From Jaltomata sinuosa (taxonomy: Eukaryota > Streptophyta > Magnoliopsida > Solanales > Solanaceae), in contig QJPP01000672.1 of the NCBI GenBank assembly GCA_003996215.1, positions 186,001 to 250,000 of the forward strand: a stretch of DNA of 64,000 nt, in the 5' to 3' direction. Numbering within the stretch: position 1 is the first letter of the stretch; each line of letters opens with the position of its first letter. Below the pieces are notes generated by a model that made no database searches, was not told where the DNA came from, and saw only the letters and a program-made list of their open reading frames with translations. The position numbers were made by a program, and so were the translations under genes. Positions 56,288 through 64,000 of the stretch are shown piece after piece.

Positions 56288-56493
56288 CTCGCTCTGTCTC
56301 ATTTTATGTGACACACTTTTCTTCTTAGTCCATTCCAAAAAAAATTGTCACTTTTTTATAATTAGAAAATATTTAACTTGAAAATTTCATTTTTATCTTT
56401 AATGAAATGAATTACAACCACGCAAAAATTTTTATTTTTTTCTTAAACATCATGTTAAGTCAAAGAGTGTCACATAAAATGAGACGGAGGGAG
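56288..56493. mobile_element. Stowaway MITE nested in a TIR element
   Basis: CTCGCTCTGTCTCATTTTAT on the left and ATAAAATGAGACGGAGGGAG on the right are flanked by TA at 56286-56287 and 56494-56495. Length is 206 bp. The nesting order shows that the outer element was there first. Confidence 0.92.
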
Positions 56494-56743
56494 TATTATG
56501 TTTGATAGCCTATTAGGATTATGTATAAAATTAATACGATATTTAGTTTTAATTTAGAAATCCCCGTAATTAATATCTGTATAAATTATAAGAAAATTTA
56601 TGTATTATTTTATACATAGTTCACGTATCCTCTGTGCTGTTTAACGGTCAAAAATTTTACACGAAAAAAGAAAAATTTAAAGAACTGACATTTTTTAGAA
56701 AATAAAATTATGGGAGCCAAAGTTTCCACATCCAAAAGAGTAA

Positions 56744-56847
56744 GAGCCAATATCAACCGTAGATCCTACCTAATAGCTCACATTGAGCCAATATCTACCG
56801 TAGATCCTACTAGTATCTCACATTGAGCCAATCTATACCGTAGAAAT
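56744..56847. repeat. 40/41-bp tandem repeat, 2.5 copies, upstream of UGT3
   Basis: Units GAGCCAATATCAACCGTAGA..., GAGCCAATATCTACCGTAGA... and GAGCCAATCTATACCGTAGA start at 56744, 56785 and 56825. UGT1 has only one such motif (AGCCTATATATCTACCGTTG at 36486), so the expansion is specific to UGT3. Confidence 0.88.
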
Positions 56848-57887
56848 GATGATTATTGGTGCACCCATCAAATGCTGGTAAGGTAAATATTTATGAGTGT
56901 TTACACTAAGCTAATTTAATTTATTATAATTTAATAAAGTGAAAATATGTATTAATTAGTTTACCATAGTAAAATCTAGAATTCAAATTTTATAAGTTTA
57001 TTTTTTAATATTTTAATATTAAACTTGTTATATTTTAAAGATTACGAATTCATCAGATTACTATTTATAGTAATTTTAATATATTTTTAGACGTAAATTT
57101 GTATTCGGCATTAAAAATATTGAGTTCAGATGAGCATGATGGTGCAACATGCATCCGCACCTGATCGAACTCCTTATGTTATATTTGCGAAATTCTCGTC
57201 TGCGTGAATTAACTTTTGGCTTGAGTACTTAAACTTGAGATTTATTTTCTTAACAATATGATAATAGAGCCGGATCCATCCTTACTTTGATTTTTAATTA
57301 ACTCAATATTGAACCTTCGAGTTATACACGAGATTTGAAATTTTTTATCGTGTGAACTAACTTTTGAGATTAAATTACGAGGGAGGAGTTCATTCTTTTA
57401 CATCCACCTCTCAAGAAACATAATCCACGTGCATCTCAACCCCCAAATAATGGTAGGTGGTATACATCTTCTTCAATCCCCACAAGAAAGGTAGTACTTA
57501 CTATTTTACGTGGCATTTTTTTATTTGACATGATATTTTTTTAAAAAAATAACTTGTGATTTAAAATAATCCTTGAATATTTGTGTGGTTATAAATTATT
57601 TCATTAAAGATAAAAGAAAGATTTTGAAGTTAATTTTTTTTAATTATAATAAAATAACATTCTTTCTGATACGAATTAAAAAAAATAGTGCCACATCAAA
57701 TGGACGGATGGAGTAGAAGGATATTATTAACCCCCAACAAGCAGAGTATAACAACCAGACATCTTCTTTATCTACCCTGCCATGCCACATGAACCTAGTA
57801 CAAAAATAGATAAACAAACCTTATAAAGGCCCAAACCTTCACTTTAACAAACTAAAGAAGAAGAAGAAAGAAGAAGAAGAAGAAAAG
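56848..57887 (+). promoter_or_regulatory. UGT3 promoter region
   Basis: Shared promoter sequence begins at about 56864 (CACCCATCAAATGCTGGTAA). There is a G-box CACGTG at 57426-57431 and, on the minus strand, an AC-type MYB site ACCTACC (57452-57458). The pair would suit MYB-bHLH control of anthocyanin genes (inference). A Stowaway MITE (57497-57713) then separates these sites from the start. At the position of the TATAAATA found in UGT1 and UGT2 the sequence is ATAGATAAACA (57806-57816); another TATA-like word TATAAAGG lies at 57822-57829. Confidence 0.6.
57497..57713. mobile_element. Stowaway MITE in the UGT3 promoter
   Basis: The left end CTTACTATTTTACGTGGCAT is a degraded terminus. The right end TGCCACATCAAATGGACGGATGGAG (given here as GTGCCACATC and TGGACGGATGGAG) is better preserved. 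TA occurs at 57495-57496 and 57714-57715. It ends about 175 bp before the UGT3 ATG and is absent from UGT1 and UGT2. Confidence 0.85.
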
Positions 57888-59216
57888 ATGACTACTTCTA
57901 AACTTCATATTGCACTTCTTGCTTTTCCTTTTGGTAGCCATGCAGTTCCTTTACTCAATCTTGTCCAAAAAATCTCTCCATTTTTACCATCAGAAACAAT
58001 TTTTTCCTTCTTCAACACATCAAATTCCAACACCTCAATCTTCTCAAAAACTCCAAATCAAGAAAACATCAAGATTTACAATGTTTGGGATGGTGTCAAA
58101 GAAGGAAATGACACCCCTTTTGGGCGTGAAGCCATTGAACTCTTCATACAATCAACTCCTAGTAATTTCGAAAAATCAATGAAAGAGGCAGAGGAGGAAA
58201 CAGGGGTGAAATTTTCTTGCATTTTTAGTGATGCATTTCTATGGTTTTCTTGTGAATTGGCTGAGAAAATGAATGTTCCTTGGGTTGCTTTTTGGACTGC
58301 TGGTTCTTGTTCTTTGTCTGTTCATATGTACACTGATTTAATTCGATCGAACGAGGAAACATTGTTGAAAATCCAAGGATTTTCATCAAATTTGAGAATC
58401 AGTGACATACCACCAGAAGTTGTAGCAGAAAATTTAGAGGGTCCATTCACATCTATGCTACACAAAATGGCATTAAATTTGCACAAAGCTGATGCTGTTG
58501 TACTCAACTCTTTTGAGGAATTGGATCCAATAATCAACAAAGACCTCAAGTCCAAACTCCAAAAGGTACTCAACATTGGCCCTTTAGTTCTGCAAAACAA
58601 AATAGTACACTCAGATAAAAGTGGATGCATCCAATGGCTTGACAAGCAAAAGGAAAAATCAGTTGTGTATCTTAGTTTTGGTACTGTCACAACATTACCC
58701 CCTAATGAAATTGTGGCAATAGCAGAAGCATTGGAAGCCAAAAGGGTACCTTTTATTTGGTCATTAAGAGATAATGGGGTCAAGATTTTGCCTAAAGGTT
58801 TTCTTGAAAGAACAGAGGAATTTGGGAAAATAGTTTCTTGGGCACCCCAATTGGAAATCTTGGCACATTCATCTGTTGGTGTTTTTGTAACACATTGTGG
58901 ATGGAACTCAATTTTGGAAGGCATATCATATGGTGTGCCTATGATTTGTAGGCCTTTTTTTGGTGACCAGAAAGTGAATAGTAGAATGGTGGAGTGTGTT
59001 TGGCAAATTGGTTTGCAAATTGAAGGTGGAAGTTTCACCAAAAGTGGAACAATGAGTGCATTGGGTGCTTTTTTCAATGAGGAAAAAGGGAAGGTACTAA
59101 GGCAAAATGTTGAAGGGCTAAAAGAAAAAGCATTAGAAGCTGTGAAACCAAATGGGAATTCAACAGATAATTTCAAGGTTCTAGTTGAGCTAGTTAAATG
59201 TCACAAGCCCACTTGA
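57888..59216 (+). CDS. UDP-glucose:anthocyanidin/flavonol 3-O-glucosyltransferase (UGT78-like), UGT3
   Basis: A 442-residue uninterrupted frame starting MTTSKLHIALLAFPF after a GAA-rich leader. It has all canonical positions: catalytic His18 (FPFGSH), Asp115 (FSDAF), WTAG with Thr137, and a complete PSPG box at residues 318-361 (WAPQLEILAHSS ... HCGWNSILEGIS ... FFGDQ). In the crystal structure of the grape 3-O-glucosyltransferase VvGT1, the matching Thr, Asp-Gln pair and His contact UDP-glucose or the acceptor. The product would glucosylate the 3-OH of anthocyanidins or flavonols in the cytosol before vacuolar transport. It is the least diverged of the three copies and probably keeps the ancestral function. 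A linker between the two domains is 6-7 residues shorter than in UGT1 and UGT2. The exact acceptor cannot be read from sequence. Confidence 0.93.
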   Translation: MTTSKLHIALLAFPFGSHAVPLLNLVQKISPFLPSETIFSFFNTSNSNTSIFSKTPNQENIKIYNVWDGVKEGNDTPFGREAIELFIQSTPSNFEKSMKEAEEETGVKFSCIFSDAFLWFSCELAEKMNVPWVAFWTAGSCSLSVHMYTDLIRSNEETLLKIQGFSSNLRISDIPPEVVAENLEGPFTSMLHKMALNLHKADAVVLNSFEELDPIINKDLKSKLQKVLNIGPLVLQNKIVHSDKSGCIQWLDKQKEKSVVYLSFGTVTTLPPNEIVAIAEALEAKRVPFIWSLRDNGVKILPKGFLERTEEFGKIVSWAPQLEILAHSSVGVFVTHCGWNSILEGISYGVPMICRPFFGDQKVNSRMVECVWQIGLQIEGGSFTKSGTMSALGAFFNEEKGKVLRQNVEGLKEKALEAVKPNGNSTDNFKVLVELVKCHKPT

Positions 59217-59560
59217 TTGTATTAGCATGTTATAATTGCACGACTACGCGGAGAGAGGCGAATCAATGTGCAGATTTTCTGGTGAATGAAGGTCACAAGC
59301 ACGAAGAAAATTTGATAATTACAAGTTGTATGGGTATCCATTCAAACTTGCTTCAGTCTATTGTAGAACAAGTTCTTGTTTAGTAGACTATAATAATATT
59401 AGAACAAAGTTGTGGTTTGGTCCTTAATTAGTGTTTGATGTATAATTTTATTTTGCATAAACATCACTAGTTCAAGTGACTCCGAGAAACAACTTCATTG
59501 TTTGGTTCGTTCATACAACGTAAGTGAAAAGTCTCTTAACTAAGGTAGACATTAAAATTT
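59217..59560 (+). other. UGT3 3' flank
   Basis: Homology with UGT1 runs for about 25 bp after the stop, breaks at about 59241, and resumes at AACTTGCTTCAGTCTATTGT (59345). No AATAAA is found in the expected position. The flank then matches UGT1/UGT2 to about 59560. Confidence 0.7.
59241..59344 (+). pseudogene. RNase H C-terminal fragment in the UGT3 3' flank
   Basis: The plus strand translates RREANQCADFLVNEGHKH, the final REANxxADxLAN block of plant RVT_3/LINE RNase H domains. About 35 codons are present. It takes the place of some 115 bp of UGT1/UGT2-type 3' UTR. Confidence 0.7.
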
Positions 59561-59666
59561 TATCGAATTTAAAATGGGATTCTACGAGATAGTCTAATTC
59601 ATTTTCAAATTGTGATAAAATTTAAAATGGGATTCTACGAGATAGTCTAATTCATTTTCAAATTGT
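59561..59666. repeat. 53-bp tandem duplication
   Basis: Two copies of TTTAAAATGGGATTCTACGA ... CATTTTCAAATTGT start at 59568 and 59621, nearly without mismatch. Noncoding. Confidence 0.92.
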
Positions 59667-60204
59667 AAGGTCTGTTGGAATTTTTTGGAGGTTATGTTAC
59701 CTTAAATCTTAGTTCACGTAATATACAAAGGGGTAACATATTCTCTTCAATTATCTTATAAACTTTTGAATATTCATAAAGAAATTAAGACATTTTATAA
59801 ATTATTAGAATATTCGGATAAAAATATCAAATATAGTTTTTGTTAATGTCATCTTCCAACATTTCTAACCATCAAATACTTCACTAGATTCAAATCATTC
59901 TATATTTGAGAAATACGCTATTAACAACCTTCAAATCAATGAAAAAAATTCAAAAAAAATAATAATCAAAGAAGGAATAAAATTATACTCACAAATATTC
60001 ATCAATAAAAATTTTATTTAATCATATTTTATTTATGACTGTAATTTATTTGTCATATTAAATTTATACACACAACTATTAAATTAGTAATACAAAAGAG
60101 AATAAGAAAATAAAAGGAGAGAAGGAGAAACCAATAACAATAAACAAATTGAAGTAAAGAACACGAAATCAAACAATGTTATGAAATAATAAAACAAGCA
60201 AATA
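59667..60204. other. AT-rich intergenic DNA, nothing recognised
   Basis: No coding frame, RNA gene or repeat termini were recognised. Confidence 0.55.
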
Positions 60205-60448
60205 CTCCCTTCGTTTTAATTTGTTTAGTCTACTTTTTTTTTAATTTGTTTTAAAAAAATATCTTTCCCTTTTTAACAACTCTTTAATTCTGACTTTTCA
60301 CGTGACATGCTTAAGATCACAAAATTAAAAAATATTTTAGTATATTTTACATATTTTTAATTTAAGATCACAAGATTTAAAAATCGTCTTTACTTTTTGA
60401 AATTTTATATCAAATCAAAATAGACCAAATAAATTAAAGTAGACGGGG
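60205..60448. mobile_element. Stowaway MITE
   Basis: The left end CTCCCTTCGTTTTAATTTG and right end CAAATAAATTAAAGTAGACGGGG are inverted (compare GTTTTAATTTG with CAAATAAATTAAA). They are flanked by TA at 60203-60204 and 60449-60450. Length is 244 bp. Confidence 0.85.
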
Positions 60449-61319
60449 TAACACTTATATGAGAGACGACAAAAGTATCGGGAGAAAGAAAAATCAGCTT
60501 ATATTTGAAAGTATAAATTTAGAAAATACCAAATTATAGTCTGTTTGGATAAATTTTAAAAAAAAAATTATTTTAATTTTTTTTAAAAAAAAAGTAATTT
60601 TTTTAAAGAAGTAATTTGTATTTAATTAATAAATTTTAAAAGTATTTTTGAATAGTGGTTAGTTATTGGTCAACTTTTTTAAAAGTTTGTTTTCAAAAAA
60701 AAAAAAACTTTTAGAGAAAAATTATTCTTTTTAATTTCTAAAAAGTAACTTTTACTATTCTCTCGAAGAACTTATTGTCTCCCAAAACTTGATCAAATAT
60801 TTTTTTTAAATAATTAAAATAAACATTTTTTTAAAAGAATAAATATTTTAGACCTTTTAAAAGTTTGGCAAAATAGGCCATTAGTGTCATTAACATTTAT
60901 TTATTTTTGGGTCAAGTCATTAAAATGTTGATTAATAGTTGCGAGGTTATAAACATTATGACGAAGAGCAGAGGAAATTATGACACATCGTATGGTAATT
61001 ATGGAGCCACCTTCGTACTTTCCTTGGCCAAATACATTTTGTCGCCTTGTCTGTGTGAGAGTCTCCACGTCCCTAGTCGTAATTTATGTGATATCGTTTA
61101 ATGGAATAAAAAATAATTTAAAAAGTAATTGAAATTTATAATAGAAAAATAAAATTATGTCACATAATTTAAGTTTGGTTGATTTAGGCTAAACATCATC
61201 TAATTGAAATTGACATATGAGAATTATTGTCAAACTAATTTACGGAAAAAATTATCTTATTTAATCGGTTATGTATAACCACAATAAAGAGAAAAAAATA
61301 TTTTATATATTTTTACCGG
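60449..61319. other. AT-rich intergenic DNA with MITE-like interior
   Basis: Positions 60530-60880 resemble the poly-purine/poly-pyrimidine-rich repeat at 33600-33990. The 64-codon frame beginning at 60907 has no recognised motif. No gene. Confidence 0.5.
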
Positions 61320-61485
61320 ATTAGCATGCCGCGGTGAATATGTACTCGGGCCCTGAACACACCGCCCGTCACACCATGAAAATTGGTTTCGCCCGAAGCA
61401 TCGGACCAATGATCACCCATGACTTATGTGGCAAAGGCCTTTGGTGGTCTATTGGCGCATACCACGGTGGGGTCTTCGACTGAAG

Positions 61486-61519
<34 letters not shown>

Positions 61520-61622
61520 TGGTTGGATTGAATCTTTCGCGATGGAAATGCACTCTTCCCCCAACTTTCCAACATAGAAGGCTAGCTTGCTTCCACTGGT
61601 GGCGGGCGGGCGAAGGGTCCAA
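61320..61622 (+). rRNA. Mitochondrial 18S (rrn18) 3'-end fragment in nuclear DNA (NUMT)
   Basis: The plus strand carries GCATGCCGCGGTGAATATGT, CTGAACACACCGCCCGTCAC, TTTCGCCCGAAGCATCGGAC, GAAGTCGTAACAAGGTAGCC and GGGGAACCTGTGGTTGGATT: the universal 3' end of small-subunit rRNA, with the version of spacer sequence (GAATCTTTCGCGATGGAAAT, CTTGCTTCCACTGGTGGCGG) that follows rrn18 in plant mitochondria. Only about the last 200 nt of the gene plus 100 nt of spacer are present, with substitutions and at least one apparent internal deletion near 61425. It is an organellar transfer, not a functional rRNA gene. Minus-strand frames over it are spurious. Confidence 0.93.
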
Positions 61623-61694
61623 AACGTGATCTACATATCTTTCTTTTGTTATCATAAAATTCAAAAATATTATTTACTTTTTTAAACTTCGTGC

Positions 61695-61733
61695 ACAGTC
61701 AAAACAGAACAAACAAATTGAAATGAAGGGAGT
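61695..61733. mobile_element. Right end of a Stowaway MITE (fragment)
   Basis: ACAAACAAATTGAAATGAAG followed by GGAGTA is a typical right terminus. No left end lies upstream; sequence before it belongs to the NUMT and AT-rich DNA. Confidence 0.55.
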
Positions 61734-62101
61734 AATCCGTCTTTTCTCAATCCAAATAACTGATCGACTTATTTATTAACTCAAATTATTTTGATCCGTC
61801 AAACTCTAGTCCAACTCGTGGACTTAACACCCCTATACTCTGTGAATGTTATGGGCGATTACAAGAATTTGAGAACCATATTGTAGCCTTTGATCGACAA
61901 AGATCACAATAAATAGCAATTAGTGATGCAAAATGCATAAAAATAAAGTTTTCTTATCTCGATGAGTTTTACATACGTCTATTTAACCATTTTAGCTTCT
62001 TTTTTTTCAACAGAAACCTTAATCTATTAATTCATTAAGAACATAATATGTCCAAAAGAGTATACAACATCATTCACTAACCAACTTGGGAACATTCTTT
62101 C
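61734..62101. other. Intergenic DNA, nothing recognised
   Basis: AT-rich spacer without a supported feature. Confidence 0.5.
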
Positions 62102-62320
62102 CTAAGAACATTCGCGCAACAAGGAAATGACAATTTTAGTCAAATTATGAGCAACAACATTAAATTTTCTAGGAATATGTAAAAACATAATATAATTTAG
62201 ACATGAAGACATATTCCAAATATCTTCACAAATTACATTCATGTCCCAAATGGTGTTCACATTTTTCTTCAAGATATCTATGATAGGTTTCGCATCAGAG
62301 AGGATATAAATTTCCTCCAT
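62102..62320 (-). pseudogene. RNase H-like (RVT_3) domain relic
   Basis: A 72-codon minus-strand frame reads ILSDAKPIIDILKKN, then CEDIWNMSSCLNYIMFLHIP and RKFNVVAHNLTKIVI. The DAK aspartate and the HIPRKxNxVAHxLxK end are RVT_3 signatures. The N-terminal half of the domain is missing. It is a relic of a LINE-type element or of a retro-derived RVT_3 gene. Confidence 0.75.
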
Positions 62321-62378
62321 CCATTTTGTAGCTCGATGAACATTATAAGTACATTTTCACTGTCTAGTTTCTATAACT

Positions 62379-62409
62379 CCCCCCCCCCCCCCTCCCCCCC
62401 CTCCCCCTT
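62379..62409. repeat. Poly-C tract
   Basis: About 30 bp of nearly uninterrupted C with two T interruptions. Its length may be uncertain in assembly. Confidence 0.95.
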
Positions 62410-62677
62410 CCAAAAAAAGAATGAAAGTCAGAATTTATACCAAAAGGAGAAGGGAAAAAAAAAGGATGAAAATATATAAATGGACCTGATAATGACTCCC
62501 ATTTTCAGTTTTAAAAAGAAGATTAACGATAAGAACAGAATTTAAACACTTTTTTAAGGAAACATTTTTATATATTAATAATACAGAGTTGAACATTTAT
62601 TCCTCTGCTTTGTCATGTTAACCTTTTTCTAATTTTCCCTTCAAAGTAGTCCACTATGATTATAATAATAAAAATTA

Positions 62678-62919
62678 CTCTCTTCATCTCAATTTATATG
62701 AGTTAGTTTGATTTGACACGACACAAAGTTTAAGAAAAAAATAAAGACTTTTAAAATTATGGTCTAAAATAAGTCATAAATGTTTGTGTGGCTGTAAATT
62801 ATTTCATTAAAGATAAAATAAGTATTTTAAAATTAAATTATTACTAAATATAGAAATATGTTATTTTTTAGAGATTGATTAAAAAAGAAAGTGAGTCATA
62901 TAAACTAAGATAGGGTGAG
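62678..62919. mobile_element. Stowaway MITE, somewhat degraded
   Basis: The left end CTCTCTTCATCTCAATTTAT and right end ATAAACTAAGATAGGGTGAG are flanked by TA at 62676-62677 and 62920-62921. Length is 242 bp. Confidence 0.8.
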
Positions 62920-62921
62920 TA

Positions 62922-64000
62922 TTCTTATTATTATTAATATTGACGTTTTCTACCTTTTTAGGGAGAATAGTAAATGGCAAGTGGGGACCTTTTGAAAAAG
63001 AAGAAAAAGGACAGACTAGTGTGTAATCTTAAGCAAAAATTAATTGAATATATTAGTTAAAAAATAGTAATAAAAAAAGAGTCAAAACCCAAAGATGTAC
63101 GCCTTGTTTTTTTTTTCCTCCCTGAGCTCCCACATCTTTTGCTTCTTGATGATTCGAACTCACAATTTTTAATTGAATATTTTTCTTTTATGTATTTAAA
63201 ATAGTAAGTAGTATAGTAATTATTTGAGGGTGTTTAAAAAATTGATTCAAATTAATCAATTGGAGGAGAATACACAATAGGACAATAATCACATTCATCC
63301 CCATAACTTAACCCATTCAACTTAACCTACCACCTAACCCACTACTCCCATCCCCATATCCTAAATGTTGTCTTCTTTGGAAGACCTCTTATATTTGTCA
63401 ATACATTTTTTTTAAAACACTCAATTACGATTTATTTTAATTGAGTATCTACACATGTTAAACTGTTATGAGATGTTTTTTAAATATATTTTTTGCATTC
63501 AGTTCTAGCTATTTGTGCACCTTCTAATCGACCAGAACAACATATACGGATCTCCTCCATCCCTTTTTTTATTGCTAAAGAAATATCTTTAACTATTTTG
63601 CTAAAAATAGAACGAAATGATATTGTTTTGTTCCTCGATTGAAAAGAGATGCTTTAAGTAATCGGAGAAGCACTTTGATAAAGAGATTTGATTTTGGTCA
63701 TTCAAACAAGGTATTAGTATTTGTTCACTTTCAACTTGAATTTTGGAAAAGTTTATATATGCATCCTTAAACGTCCATTACGTATACAAGTTAACTACAT
63801 AAAATATGGATATATTTTAAATGGTTAACTTATCAATGTAACGAGTGCTTAAGAATACACACATAAATTTTTTTAAAATTTGAATCAAATATATCTAATA
63901 GGAATATTTTATCATGTGTCAACCAAAATATGTCGTAATTCGAGTCATGTCTAAATGACACTTATTGCAAGTTTAAAGGGTGGTTGATTATTCAGCCAAA
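62922..64000. other. AT-rich intergenic DNA, no gene seen
   Basis: Nothing recognisable. There is a C-rich patch at 63296-63360. No coding frame or terminal repeats. Confidence 0.5.

Noticed and set aside
58322..59176. 284-codon antisense frame over UGT3 (and similar ones over UGT1 and UGT2)
   Set aside because: It mirrors the UGT codon pattern on the opposite strand, recurs in all three paralogs because the sense sequence is conserved, and has no domain of its own.
61369..61664. Two minus-strand frames of about 70 codons
   Set aside because: Antisense translation of the mitochondrial rrn18 fragment.
1..64000. tRNA genes
   Set aside because: No complete cloverleaf with intact A and B boxes was seen by eye. 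Box-B-like words occur only in SINE copies. A tRNAscan-SE run would be decisive.

Overview
The window is nuclear DNA from a flowering plant, almost certainly a Solanaceae and most likely a Solanum. The base composition is AT-rich and genes are sparse. Introns are spliced, Stowaway-type MITEs and tRNA-derived SINEs of the kinds common in Solanaceae are scattered throughout, Ty1/copia elements are present, and the encoded proteins resemble Solanum/Petunia flavonoid 3-O-glucosyltransferases. I see no bacterial, plasmid, CRISPR or viral gene content.

Six protein-coding genes can be supported. (1) A single-exon cytochrome P450 of the CYP94C type (jasmonoyl-isoleucine catabolism) lies on the minus strand at 3280-4776. 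(2) A small LysM-domain protein lies on the minus strand at 20164-20487. (3) A nine-exon nucleoside hydrolase (uridine/inosine ribohydrolase) lies on the minus strand at 29151-33160; every exon joins in frame, but one intron must be of the GC-AG type. (4-6) Three plus-strand UDP-glycosyltransferases of the anthocyanidin/flavonol 3-O-glucosyltransferase type (UGT78-like) start at 37396, 50827 and 57888. They are a dispersed tandem triplication, and homology extends from about 250-1000 bp upstream of each gene to several hundred bp downstream.

Between 1 and 29 kb the rest is repeats. There are MITEs (Stowaway, Tourist/Harbinger-like, Mutator-like), SINEs, fragments of non-LTR reverse transcriptase and RNase H, a nested inverted-repeat structure at 17.7-19.3 kb, and an LTR-bounded but decayed copia element at 21.9-25.8 kb. 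A 5.8S-ITS2 rRNA fragment is inserted at 2.8 kb. Between UGT copies 1 and 2 there is a nest of about 11 kb: a candidate solo LTR, a 5'-truncated minus-strand copia relic of the same family as the 21.9 kb element, and a second, plus-strand copia relic whose 3' LTR stops right at the edge of the UGT duplication. The last 5 kb contain a mitochondrial 18S rRNA 3'-end fragment (NUMT), an RNase H relic and more MITEs.

The most interesting feature is the UGT triplet. The third copy keeps the canonical donor and catalytic residues. Copies 1 and 2 share substitutions at exactly those positions (Thr to Ile in the WTAG motif, HCG to HGG in the PSPG box). Each copy also has its own regulatory damage or elaboration: a seven-copy 61-bp minisatellite upstream of copy 1 that is a single unit at copy 3, a different 41-bp repeat expanded only at copy 3, a Stowaway MITE and an altered TATA box at copy 3, and a replaced poly(A)-signal region behind copy 3. 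I found no clearly new multi-gene system. The other unusual structures are an array of six tandem hairpins with partly compensating stems (47.56-47.86 kb) and an apparently polyadenylated 5.8S rRNA insert.
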